Shown here: positions 44,029-53,109 of the stretch, one piece after another
How the letters are laid out: each line of letters starts with the position of its first letter
Numbering within the stretch: position 1 is the stretch's first letter
NCBI GenBank assembly: GCA_038217425.1
Contig: JBBQPM010000002.1
Location: 62,001-126,000, forward strand
Direction: 5' to 3'
Length of the DNA stretch: 64,000 bases
Origin: JAIEPT01 sp038217425
GTDB lineage: Bacteria; Planctomycetota; Planctomycetia; Gemmatales; Gemmataceae
Notes under the pieces: generated by a model
Database searches by the model: none
Told to the model about the DNA's origin: nothing
What the model saw: only the letters and a program-made list of their open reading frames with translations
Translations under genes and position numbers: made by a program

Positions 44029-44652
44029 TCACTCCGACTGCGGCACGCTCCCCAGGCTGCGCCACACGTACCATGTCGCCACGCTGCGGTACGGTTTCCA
44101 GGGTTCCCCGAGAGCTTCCAGTTCGCGTTTGCCCGGCAGTTCGGGGAGCGCGTACAGACGCCGAACGCCGGCCTTGAGCCCATAATCGCCCACAGGGAGC
44201 ACGTCGAGCCGACCCAGCGAGAACATCAAAAACATCTCGGCCGTCCAGCGACCGATACCGTGCACTAGCGTCAGCGCTTCGATCACTTCCTCTTCCGGCA
44301 TCACGTCCAATTTTTTGAGCGGGATCTCCTTGCTGGCGCAGCGCTGCGCCAGATCGCGCAGGGAACGGAGTTTGTTCGCGGAAAGCCCTGCCGAACGCAT
44401 GGCGTCCTCGTCCGCGGCGAGGACCGCGGTCGGGGTAAATCCGCGCCGGCCCAGAACGGTCACGACACGCGCCGTGATCGCAATCGCCGCCTTCGTCGAG
44501 ATCTGTTGCGAAATGATCGAGCGGGCGAGCACGCTGAAATGGTCGGCATCGAACTGGAGCGAGCAAGGACCGACGGCACGAATCACCGGCTTCAGCACTG
44601 CGTCCCGGCGGGCCAAATGCTTGCGTGCCTTGAGAAACTCGGGAGTACTCAT
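44029..44652 (-). CDS. DNA-3-methyladenine glycosylase II (AlkA-type)
   Basis: A 207-residue HhH-GPD glycosylase. The core reads FSVLARSIISQQISTKAA (helix with the conserved SQQ), the hairpin VHGIGRWTAEMF (130-141), and LPVGDYGLK with the catalytic Asp156. It lacks the N-terminal TBP-like domain of E. coli AlkA, as in many short homologues. It excises alkylated purines in base-excision repair in the cytoplasm. Its stop adjoins the kinase gene's stop with no spacer. The C-terminal YRSVATWYVWRSL is also family-typical. Confidence 0.93.
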   Translation of the reverse strand: MSTPEFLKARKHLARRDAVLKPVIRAVGPCSLQFDADHFSVLARSIISQQISTKAAIAITARVVTVLGRRGFTPTAVLAADEDAMRSAGLSANKLRSLRDLAQRCASKEIPLKKLDVMPEEEVIEALTLVHGIGRWTAEMFLMFSLGRLDVLPVGDYGLKAGVRRLYALPELPGKRELEALGEPWKPYRSVATWYVWRSLGSVPQSE

Positions 44653-44739
44653 GGATCGTCTTCATCCCAAAACGCGAACGTGAGCGACGGCCCCGTTAGG
44701 ACCGTCGCTCACGCTTGGAAACTCGGCATGCCGAAATCG

Positions 44740-45606
44740 CTACTTCGCCTTCTTCTTGGCCGGCGCCACGTTGATGGCAGACGCCGCGTTGACCTCGGCG
44801 ATAAGAACCATGGCCACCAGCGGCTTGGTCATGTCGACGACTTTGTCGGCATCCTTCTTGATCGGAGCCGTCGGCTTCACGAGCGACAATTTCACCAGCT
44901 GACCCGTGGCGAGATCGCTTTCCTTGGCAACGTAGCCGGGCTTGCTGGAGTCGGGCCCCTTGAGCTTGGCTTCGTCGGCCTTGGTGTAGACTTTCGGCAG
45001 ACCGGTGTCGTTGTCGTATTCGAAGGGGAGCTTGAGCATGCGGAGGACGACCTTGTCGGTCATGTCGAGGTCGAAGTCTTTGTACGTGGTGACGAAATTC
45101 GGATTCTGAATCTGCGGGGGTATGTTCGGCCTGCCGCCGCCGCCCGCGGCCTGGGCCTGGGCTTGCTGCAATTTCTGCATGTCTTGCTGGAGCTGTTGCT
45201 TTTGTTTCTGGAGCTGTTGCATCTGTTGTTGCCGTTGTTTCGGGTTGGCGTTTTGCAGTTGAGCCTGGGCTTGCTGGAGCTTTTGCTGATCCTGCTGAAC
45301 TTTCTGCATCGCCTGCTGAACTTTCTGGGCGGCGCCATTGTTGTTATTGTTCTTGGCGCCGGGGTTCGCCTTGGCCGCTCCCGCGGGGGCCGCGACTTGA
45401 TATTCGTAACGTAGCGTGATCTTGCCCGCGCCGACGCCGACGATCTTGCCGGTGATTTCTTTCATGTTCAGCAGGGCTTTGTAGTCGGCGTCGGTGGCCG
45501 CGCCGCCTTGAGGGTTCGCACCCTTTATCGCCTGCGCCGTTAAACCGCCGGGAATCGCCAGGGCGGCCAACATCAAGACCGAACTTGCCAGCCAATAACG
45601 TTTCAT
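44740..45606 (-). CDS. Exported Gln-rich coiled-coil protein
   Basis: From the ATG at 45606 (MKRYWLASSVLML) the protein has 288 residues with a signal peptide of about 25. Residues about 85-145 are a low-complexity Gln/Lys coiled coil (repeats of QKVQQAMQKVQQDQQKLQQ type) flanked by a poly-Asn run and a Gly-rich break. The C-terminal half is beta-like without recognised domain and ends in a basic tail (PAKKKAK). I do not recognise the family. An ECF-like promoter lies at 45672-45699, suggesting an envelope or stress regulon. It is divergent from the DUF1549/DUF1553 gene. Confidence 0.75.
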   Translation of the reverse strand: MKRYWLASSVLMLAALAIPGGLTAQAIKGANPQGGAATDADYKALLNMKEITGKIVGVGAGKITLRYEYQVAAPAGAAKANPGAKNNNNNGAAQKVQQAMQKVQQDQQKLQQAQAQLQNANPKQRQQQMQQLQKQKQQLQQDMQKLQQAQAQAAGGGGRPNIPPQIQNPNFVTTYKDFDLDMTDKVVLRMLKLPFEYDNDTGLPKVYTKADEAKLKGPDSSKPGYVAKESDLATGQLVKLSLVKPTAPIKKDADKVVDMTKPLVAMVLIAEVNAASAINVAPAKKKAK

Positions 45607-45671
45607 GAACCAGCTCTCCTTCGTTTTGGACATGCGTCCATGTGCGCGTCGGCGCCTTCCCCATTACTCTC

Positions 45672-45699
45672 TTAGACCACCAAGCCTTCAGAAAGTTCC
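45672..45699 (-). promoter_or_regulatory. ECF/sigma-E-like promoter of the coiled-coil protein gene
   Basis: Minus strand GGAACTT (45699-45693), 16-base spacer, TCTAA (45676-45672), about 65 bases before the ATG at 45606. This is the best match in the window to the sigma-E consensus GGAACTT-N16-TCTGA. Confidence 0.65.
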
Positions 45700-45804
45700 G
45701 TTCATCGTACCCGGATTTTTGCCGATTTGCCAATATTTTTTGACGCTTGCGAAATTGCCCCGGCTGCGGTAACCTCGAAAGCGTCCCACCTTGCGAGGCT
45801 TTTC

Positions 45805-48087
45805 ATGATCCCCCGAGCATTTCTACTGCTATTCCTCCTCCCCGCGCTCGCCCCTGCGCAGTCGGCCGACGATTTGCTTTTCTTCGAGAAGAAAGTCCGT
45901 CCGCTTCTGGTCGAACATTGCACGTCCTGCCACGGCGAACAGAAGCAGAAAGGGGGCCTGCGTCTCGACCGACGCCAGGCCATCTTGACCGGCGGCGATT
46001 CAGGACCTGCTTTGGTCGCGGGGAAAGTCGACAAGAGCCTGGTCATTCAGGCGGTTCGCTATCTGAACACGGGCGATCTGCAGATGCCGCCCAAGGGAAA
46101 GCTGCCGGCCGAGGGGATTCGCATCCTCGAGGAATGGGTTCGTCGCGGGGCGCCCTTCCCCGAGGTTAAGACATCGGTACAGAGCAAGGACGGCATCGAC
46201 TGGGCAAAAGGCCGGGCGTTCTGGGCGTTTCGTCCGCTCCAGGCGGAGCCGCTGCCGAAGGTGAAGGACGCCGCCTGGCCGCGGCAGCGCATCGACCATT
46301 TTGTGCGCGCCGCCCAGGAGCAACGAGGCCTGGCGCCGCAAGGCCCCGCGACTCCGACCGTCCTGCTTCGGCGTACGAAGTTCGACCTGGTCGGCTTGCC
46401 CCCCACGCCTGAGGAGATCGCCGAGATTCAGCGCAACCCCGAGGCGTTCGCAGAATTCGTCGAGCGCTGGCTGGCGTCGCCGCAGTATGGCGAGCGCTGG
46501 GGCAGGTACTGGCTCGACCTCGCACGCTACGCCGACATTCCCGAGCCCTGGGCCGACACCAAGGGGCAATCGCACCACTACCGCGACTGGGTCGCCGACG
46601 CCTTCACGCGCGATTTGCCGTTCGATCGCTTCCTGACGTATCAACTCGCAGCCGACCTCGTCCCCGAGGCCAAGCGCAGCGACCGGGCGGCGCTAGGATT
46701 CCTGGGGCTGTCGCCGTCGTACTGGAAAGAGTTGCAGCTGCCGCCGGAGATTATCAAGGCGATCGTCGCGGACGAGTACGAGGAGCGGGTGCACACGCTC
46801 ACGAGCACGTTCCTGGGGCTGAACGTCGCCTGCGCCCGCTGTCACGATCACAAGTTCGACCCGATCTCGGCCGAGGATTACTACGCTCTGGCCGGGGTTT
46901 TCGCAAGCAGCCGGCCGGGCGATCTCGCCATCCTTGAAGGTCAAAAGACCGAGGCCGTCGTGAAGGCGCGGGAGCAGGTGCGCACGCTCGAATCCGAGAT
47001 GAAGAAGTGGCAAGCGAAGAAGTCCCCCGACGCGCCCGGCAAAGTCGAAGAGTTCAAGACGAAACTCGACGAGGCCAAGAAGGCGAGCCCGTTCTGGAAC
47101 GCGCCGCTGACGCCGGGCCTCGTCGATGCCCGACTCACCGTCCTCCCCGCGAAGGGGCACGGCTCCGTTCTCAAGTACGACGCGGACCAGGCGCAAGACC
47201 TGCCGCTGCACATTCGCGGCAATCCGAACAAGCCGGGCCAAATCGTGCCGCGCCGGTTTCTCACGGTGATGTCGACGAATGCCCCGGCGCCGTTTCGTCA
47301 GGGGAGCGGCCGACTGGAACTCGCCCAGGCCTTCACGCGCGAAGGCGCTCCGTTGGTGGCGCGCGTCTGGGTCAATCGCGTCTGGAAACATCACTTCGGC
47401 GTCGGGCTGGTCGAAACCCCCAGCGACTTCGGCATCCAGGGCGAACGTCCCTCCCATCCCGAACTGCTGAACGACCTGGCGCACCGCTTCATCGCCAACG
47501 GTTGGTCGACGAAATGGCTGCACCGCGAGATTGTATTGTCAGCCGCGTATCGCCAGGCTTCCGCGACACCCGCTCCCGCCGACGCCGACTTCCGTTGGCT
47601 CTCCGCCTTCCCGCGCAAACGCCTGGAAGTCGAGGCGTGGCGCGACGCCATGCTCGCGGTGACGGGAACGCTCGACCTGACCGTGGGCGGGCCGCCGCAA
47701 GAGCTGAACCAGGCGAGCAATCGGCGCCGCACGCTCTACGGCACGGTGAAACGCCGAGAATTGTCGGACCTGTTACGACTGCATGATTTTCCGGATCCGA
47801 TCACGCACAGTCCGCAGCGGGTGCCGACGACGACGCCGATTCAGCAACTTTACGCACTCAACAGCCCGCTCCTGTTGCAGCAATCCGCGGCCCTGGTGAA
47901 ACGTCTGACTCAGGATGCGGGCGATGTGCCGGAGGCGAAGATTCGTCGGGCGTATGGGCTCTTGTTCGGCCGAGCGCCGACGTCCGCGGAGTTGCAGCTG
48001 GGGACGGCCTTCGCACAAACGCCCGCGGACTGGCAGCAATACGCGCAGGTCTTACTGGCGAGCAACGAGTTCCTGTTCGTGGATTGA
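45805..48087 (+). CDS. DUF1549/DUF1553 planctomycete cytochrome c protein
   Basis: From the ATG at 45805 (MIPRAFLLLFLLPALAPAQS) the protein has 760 residues. A PSCyt1 segment with heme motif CTSCH lies near residue 40. DUF1549 follows (FDLVGLPPTPEEI, ERWGRYWLDLARYAD) with a further CARCHDHKFDPI motif, a short coiled region (about 390-430), and DUF1553 (RVWVNRVWKHHFGVGLV, HPELLNDLAHRF). All expected parts are present. The usual downstream DUF1501 partner is missing: the next gene is a convergent dehydrogenase. Its role is taken to be periplasmic redox chemistry, with no known substrate. Confidence 0.94.
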   Translation: MIPRAFLLLFLLPALAPAQSADDLLFFEKKVRPLLVEHCTSCHGEQKQKGGLRLDRRQAILTGGDSGPALVAGKVDKSLVIQAVRYLNTGDLQMPPKGKLPAEGIRILEEWVRRGAPFPEVKTSVQSKDGIDWAKGRAFWAFRPLQAEPLPKVKDAAWPRQRIDHFVRAAQEQRGLAPQGPATPTVLLRRTKFDLVGLPPTPEEIAEIQRNPEAFAEFVERWLASPQYGERWGRYWLDLARYADIPEPWADTKGQSHHYRDWVADAFTRDLPFDRFLTYQLAADLVPEAKRSDRAALGFLGLSPSYWKELQLPPEIIKAIVADEYEERVHTLTSTFLGLNVACARCHDHKFDPISAEDYYALAGVFASSRPGDLAILEGQKTEAVVKAREQVRTLESEMKKWQAKKSPDAPGKVEEFKTKLDEAKKASPFWNAPLTPGLVDARLTVLPAKGHGSVLKYDADQAQDLPLHIRGNPNKPGQIVPRRFLTVMSTNAPAPFRQGSGRLELAQAFTREGAPLVARVWVNRVWKHHFGVGLVETPSDFGIQGERPSHPELLNDLAHRFIANGWSTKWLHREIVLSAAYRQASATPAPADADFRWLSAFPRKRLEVEAWRDAMLAVTGTLDLTVGGPPQELNQASNRRRTLYGTVKRRELSDLLRLHDFPDPITHSPQRVPTTTPIQQLYALNSPLLLQQSAALVKRLTQDAGDVPEAKIRRAYGLLFGRAPTSAELQLGTAFAQTPADWQQYAQVLLASNEFLFVD

Positions 48088-48093
48088 TGCAGT

Positions 48094-48202
48094 GGCGAGC
48101 GGGGGACGTTAGTCCCCCGGTATGCGTGCTCCTCGCTGTGCTGCTTTCCCTATACACTCGGGCAAAACCGACGTACCGGGGGACTGACGTCCCCCGCTCG
48201 CC
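48094..48202. repeat. Inverted repeat between convergent genes (GCGAGCGGGGGAC type)
   Basis: Arms 48094-48122 and 48172-48202 are reverse complements with few mismatches. Each arm holds the palindrome GGGGGAC...GTCCCCC. The right arm abuts the stop codon of the dehydrogenase gene (48203) and the left begins 6 bases after the cytochrome gene's stop. The same repeat forms the cluster at 53109-53313. Confidence 0.85.
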
Positions 48203-49228
48203 TCAAGGCAGCGTCAAGACCGCACGCCCCATTATTTCGCCGCGCTCCAGACGTTTGAACACCCCGCCCACGGCCTCCAGCGGATGCATCTCGGTGCGCG
48301 CGACGACCTGGCCCGACGCCGCCAGCGCCAGCGCCTCGCGCAACTCCGCGCGCGTGCCGCCGATTGAGCCGCGGATGGTCAATCGCTTCACGACCACCTC
48401 GAACGTCGGCAGCGTGAAGTCTCCCGGCGGCAGCCCCACCAGCACCATCGTGCCGTGCCGGCGCATGAGTTCGACGCCCTGGGTGATCGCGGCTGCGGAA
48501 CTCGACGTCACCAGCACGCCGTGCCCGCCGCCGTCAGTCGCCTGCCGCACCATCTTCGCCAGCGCCGGACCTCGGCCATCGAACACGATCTCCGACCCGG
48601 ACTCTCGCGCGAGCAGCAGCGCGTGCGGTTGCACGTCGATGGCCACGGTCTTGAGGCCGAGCGCGCGGGCGTACTGGATGGCAAGATGCCCGACGCCGCC
48701 GATGCCGAGAATGACGAGCCATTGTCCTGCCACGAGTTCGGTTTCGCGAATGGCCTTGAGGGCGGAGAGGCCGGCGCAGAGGATCGGCGCCGCGGCGTGG
48801 GACGTCAGCTCCGCGGGGATCGGCACGGTGAAGTCGGCGTGCGCGACGACGTATTCGGCGAAGCTGCCGGGGACGCTGAAGCCGGTATTCTGCTGGCGGG
48901 TGCAGAGCGTCTCCCAGCCGGATTGGCACGGTTCGCATTGTCCGCAGGCGTGATGGAGCCACGGGACGCCGACGCGTTCGCCGATTTGCCGCGCGGTCAC
49001 CCCCGGCCCCAGCTGGACGATGACGCCGACGCCTTCGTGTCCCGGGGTGCAGGGGAGCGCGGGCTTGGCGCGCCAGTCGCCGCGCACGGCGTGCAGATCG
49101 GTGTGGCACACGCCGCACGCCTGGACGCGCACGAGGACTTGCCCCGCGCCAGGCGTCGGCACGGGGATGGCGTCGATCGTGATCGGGCCTCTCAGCTCCA
49201 AGGTGCGAGCCGCACGCATCGTCTGCAT
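48203..49228 (-). CDS. Zinc-dependent alcohol dehydrogenase
   Basis: From the ATG at 49228 (MQTMRAARTLEL), 8 bases after an AAGGAG site, the protein has 341 residues. Catalytic zinc residues appear in ACGVCHTDLH and GHEGVG. The structural zinc site is CGQCEPCQSGWETLC, and the NAD motif GIGGVGHLA follows. This is the medium-chain AdhP/AdhA type that oxidises primary alcohols with NAD. An upstream start at 49276 is unlikely. It is divergent from the PilZ gene and convergent with the cytochrome gene across the inverted repeat. Confidence 0.94.
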   Translation of the reverse strand: MQTMRAARTLELRGPITIDAIPVPTPGAGQVLVRVQACGVCHTDLHAVRGDWRAKPALPCTPGHEGVGVIVQLGPGVTARQIGERVGVPWLHHACGQCEPCQSGWETLCTRQQNTGFSVPGSFAEYVVAHADFTVPIPAELTSHAAAPILCAGLSALKAIRETELVAGQWLVILGIGGVGHLAIQYARALGLKTVAIDVQPHALLLARESGSEIVFDGRGPALAKMVRQATDGGGHGVLVTSSSAAAITQGVELMRRHGTMVLVGLPPGDFTLPTFEVVVKRLTIRGSIGGTRAELREALALAASGQVVARTEMHPLEAVGGVFKRLERGEIMGRAVLTLP

Positions 49229-49293
49229 CTTGCTTTCTCCTTCCTCTATAAGATATGCTCCAGCGCGGAATCGCAACCTACGGAAGGTCAGTC

Positions 49294-49872
49294 ATGACGA
49301 TGGCGGAAGTGGTCGAAGCGGTGTTACGTCGCGCCCAGAAACAGGGCTTCATCTTGCCGCGCGAGATCCGCGCCGAACTGACCCAGGCCGGGCTCGACGA
49401 AACCGTCTGGAAGGACGTCGTCAAGCAAACCGCTGCGTCGCTGCATTACCGCCAGGGACGTTACTACTACGTCACCACCGTCAGCCCCCGGCTCCACCAG
49501 GAACAAGAGCATCAGCGAGCCATCGCCAAGGTCATTCGCCAGCTCGTCAAGCACCATCGCGACCAGATGAAGGAACGCGAACGCCGCGGGCAGGAACGCT
49601 TCGATTTCATCCACTCCGTCAAAGTTCGTACGGACGAGGGCAAGGAACTTCACTTGCTGAGCCGGGATGTTTCGACGACCGGCATTCGCCTGCTCGGCAC
49701 GCAGCGGCTGCTGGGCAAAAAGGTCCGCGTCTACTTCTCGCCGGCAACCGACCAGCCGGAGGTTTGCCTGGTCGTACGCATCTTGTGGACCTGTTCCGTG
49801 GGCGACGACCTCTTCGAGAACGGCGGCAATTTTCTGGAAATGATCGCCCCCAATAAAGGAGATGCGACATGA
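49294..49872 (+). CDS. Soluble PilZ domain protein
   Basis: From the ATG at 49294 (MTMAEVVEAVLRRAQ) the protein has 192 residues. The N-terminal 95 residues form a helical domain (EIRAELTQAGLDETVWKDVV, then YRQGRYYYV), possibly winged-helix-like. A charged linker carries R-G-Q-E-R (RxxxR), and the PilZ barrel continues with LLSRDVSTTGIRL (DxSxxG). The c-di-GMP signature is thus complete. Its stop overlaps the start of the DUF1080 gene as ATGA, so the two are translated together, linking a second-messenger reader to an exported carbohydrate-type protein. Confidence 0.85.
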   Translation: MTMAEVVEAVLRRAQKQGFILPREIRAELTQAGLDETVWKDVVKQTAASLHYRQGRYYYVTTVSPRLHQEQEHQRAIAKVIRQLVKHHRDQMKERERRGQERFDFIHSVKVRTDEGKELHLLSRDVSTTGIRLLGTQRLLGKKVRVYFSPATDQPEVCLVVRILWTCSVGDDLFENGGNFLEMIAPNKGDAT

Positions 49873-50780
49873 TCGAAGTCGAAAAGAAGATTTACCACAG
49901 AGGCACAGAGAGCACAGAGAGCACAGAGGAAGAAAAAGTGAGACGAAAAAAGAGGGCGGTGAGAGAATGTTCCGCCTCTTCTTTTTCTCTCCTCTTCTCG
50001 GTGCTCTCTGTGTCTCTGTGGTTAATCTTCCTGACTCCGCTTCAAGCGGACGAGCCGATCGCTCCGCTCCAGAAGATGCCGCTTTTCAACGGCAAAGACC
50101 TCGCTGGATTCACCACCTGGCTCAAGGACGCCAAGGCCGAGGATCCGCGGAAGGTCTTTCATGTCAAGGACGGCATCCTTTGCCTCAGCGGCGACGGCTT
50201 CGGTTACCTCGCCACCGACAAGGCGTATCGCGATTATCACCTCACCGCCGAGTTCAAGTGGGGCAAGCGCACCGACGGCGGCAAGTACGTCCGCAACTCC
50301 GGCATCCTGCTGCACGCCACCGGACCCGACGGAGGCGCGAACGGCGTCTGGATGGCGTCGATCGAATGCCAGCTCGCCCAGGGCTGCGTCGGCGACCTCA
50401 TCTGCATCCGCGGCAAAGACGCCAAGGGCGACGTTATCCCCGTCTCTTTCGCCAGTGAAGTCGCCAAGGGCAAGCGGCCGCGCTGGGCGCCCGGCGGCGA
50501 GAAGCGCGTCTTCACGCAGGGCCAACTCTGGTGGAATCGGCACGACCTCGACTTCAAAGAATTCCTGGACACCCGCGGCAAGGACGACGTCGAAAGCCCC
50601 CTGGGCGAGTGGACCACAGTCGAGTGCATCTGCAAGGGGAACACGATCCGCGTGAAAGTCAATGGCCAGCTGGTGAACCACGCCTTCGACGTCACGCCGG
50701 CCGCGGGCAAGATTCTCCTGCAAACGGAGGGGTTCGAAGTCTTCTTCCGCAAAGTCGAAATCGCGCCCCTCGCGCCGTGA
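49869..50780 (+). CDS. Exported DUF1080 (3-keto-disaccharide hydrolase-like) protein with repeat-derived leader
   Basis: A 303-residue protein. The start at 49869 has a strong AAGGAG site and an ATGA overlap with the PilZ gene. The first 60 residues are odd: HRGTESTESTEEEK, a basic patch, and then a hydrophobic SLLFSVLSVSLWLIFLTPL signal. This stretch is encoded by an inverted CACAGAG-type repeat (49887-50029). The mature part is a DUF1080/LamG-like domain: PLFNGKDLAGFTTW, RNSGILLHATG, WTTVECICKGNTIRV and ILLQTEGFEVFFRKVEI. The family includes 3-keto-glycoside hydrolases of planctomycetes and Bacteroidetes. The fold is clear, the substrate not. Confidence 0.88.
   Translation: MIEVEKKIYHRGTESTESTEEEKVRRKKRAVRECSASSFSLLFSVLSVSLWLIFLTPLQADEPIAPLQKMPLFNGKDLAGFTTWLKDAKAEDPRKVFHVKDGILCLSGDGFGYLATDKAYRDYHLTAEFKWGKRTDGGKYVRNSGILLHATGPDGGANGVWMASIECQLAQGCVGDLICIRGKDAKGDVIPVSFASEVAKGKRPRWAPGGEKRVFTQGQLWWNRHDLDFKEFLDTRGKDDVESPLGEWTTVECICKGNTIRVKVNGQLVNHAFDVTPAAGKILLQTEGFEVFFRKVEIAPLAP
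49887..50029. repeat. CACAGAG-type inverted repeat inside a coding sequence
   Basis: Arms 49887-49915 and 50001-50029 are reverse complements at 27 of 29 positions; the left arm contains CCACAGAGGCACAGAGAGCA followed by further GCACAGAG units. The whole element lies within the 5' end of the DUF1080 gene. A degenerate CACAGA/ACAGAGAG piece also occurs near 55911-55935. Confidence 0.85.
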
Positions 50781-50790
50781 CCAACGCCGA

Positions 50791-51978
<1,188 letters not shown>

Positions 51979-52007
51979 GCCGAGTTCCTTGTGTGTGACA
52001 GTCGCTC

Positions 52008-52036
52008 TTGACCCCGTTTGCTCCTCATTGTATAAG
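52008..52036 (+). promoter_or_regulatory. Sigma-70-type promoter, probably leaderless
   Basis: TTGACC (52008-52013), 17-base spacer, TATAAG (52031-52036). The predicted transcription start, about 7 bases after the -10, falls at about 52043, only 2 bases before the ATG at 52045. No ribosome site fits in the gap, so the mRNA is predicted to be leaderless. Confidence 0.65.
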
Positions 52037-52044
52037 CCGCGCCC

Positions 52045-53109
52045 ATGTGGAAATATGCATTCTCCGCCTGCCTCCTGGTTCTTGCTGCCGCGCCCCTCGT
52101 CCAGGCGCAAGGGATCCAGGGCAAAGTTCTGATTCTGGACAACGACCGCCTCATGGAGGGGGACATCGTCCAGGAAGCGGAAGCGTACCGGATTCGCCGA
52201 GGTTCCAGCGAAATCGTCGTTCCGCTCGGCAAGGCGAAAAAACTCGTCGGCTCCTCCAGCGAAGCCCTCGCGTTCCTGAAAACGCAGGCTCAGCTCGATC
52301 AGGCGTCCGAGCGATTGCGGCTGGCGAAATGGGCGCACGCCCACGGACTACGCGAACACGCCATCGCCGAGACCAAGTCGGCCCTGGAGATTCAGCCCAA
52401 TCTGAGCGATGCGCACTTTTTCTTACGGTATCTGCAGCGCTCGGCGCCTTCGACAAGCCCGGCGCCGGTCGCCGTGCCGACGCCGGTCGCGCCGTTGCCG
52501 GAAATTCAGCAGATCGACGTTTCGTCCGATTGTCTCATCCTGTTCAACAACAAGATTCAGCCGATCTTGCTCAACGCGTGCGGCGGCTGTCATTCGTCGA
52601 GCTATCCCGGGACGTTTCGGATTTACCAGGCCAACGAAGGGGGTTCGCGCGCCTCGACGCAGCGCAACCTGGCGGCGGCGATTGGGCAGATCCGTCTGGA
52701 GAAGCCGAGCCTGAGCCCGCTGCTGATCAAGTCGGTCAGCAATCACGCGGTACGCACGGCAATGGAGCATCCGCCGCTCAAGAACAAGCAAGTGGAGCCG
52801 TACCGGCTTCTACAGATGTGGGTGGAGATGGTCGCGGTGGGCAACCCGCACCTGCGCGAGGTGAAGATCGCGGTCCCGCCGCCGCTGCCGTCGGCAAGCG
52901 ATCCGCCAAGGGTGGTAAATTTCGCAGAGTTGACGCCGCTGCCGATGCAGGCGTCGGCGCCGTCGCCGAGCGCGAAGCCCACGCCGACCCCCGCCGTCAA
53001 GAGCCCGGCTTTCTCGGAGGGGACGTCAGCGCCGCCCGCTCCCGTCGTGGAGGCGGCCGACGAGTTCGATCCGATTCTGTTCAATCAGAAGTATCATGGG
53101 AAGAAGTAG
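52045..53109 (+). CDS. Exported protein with one CxxCH heme-type motif
   Basis: A 354-residue protein with a signal peptide (about 1-22, MWKYAFSACLLVLAAAPLVQA). Residues about 25-130 include a TPR-like segment (RLAKWAHAHGLREHAIAETKSALEI). A PSCyt1-like region (about 165-270) carries CGGCH in FNNKIQPILLNACGGCHSS, and PLKNKQVEPYRLLQMW is its downstream match. The last 80 residues are Pro/Ala/Ser-rich. A single heme predicts periplasmic redox or sensing. I do not know the exact family. It is divergent from sucC under a leaderless-type promoter, and its TAG stop shares a base with the repeat cluster that follows. Confidence 0.8.
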   Translation: MWKYAFSACLLVLAAAPLVQAQGIQGKVLILDNDRLMEGDIVQEAEAYRIRRGSSEIVVPLGKAKKLVGSSSEALAFLKTQAQLDQASERLRLAKWAHAHGLREHAIAETKSALEIQPNLSDAHFFLRYLQRSAPSTSPAPVAVPTPVAPLPEIQQIDVSSDCLILFNNKIQPILLNACGGCHSSSYPGTFRIYQANEGGSRASTQRNLAAAIGQIRLEKPSLSPLLIKSVSNHAVRTAMEHPPLKNKQVEPYRLLQMWVEMVAVGNPHLREVKIAVPPPLPSASDPPRVVNFAELTPLPMQASAPSPSAKPTPTPAVKSPAFSEGTSAPPAPVVEAADEFDPILFNQKYHGKK

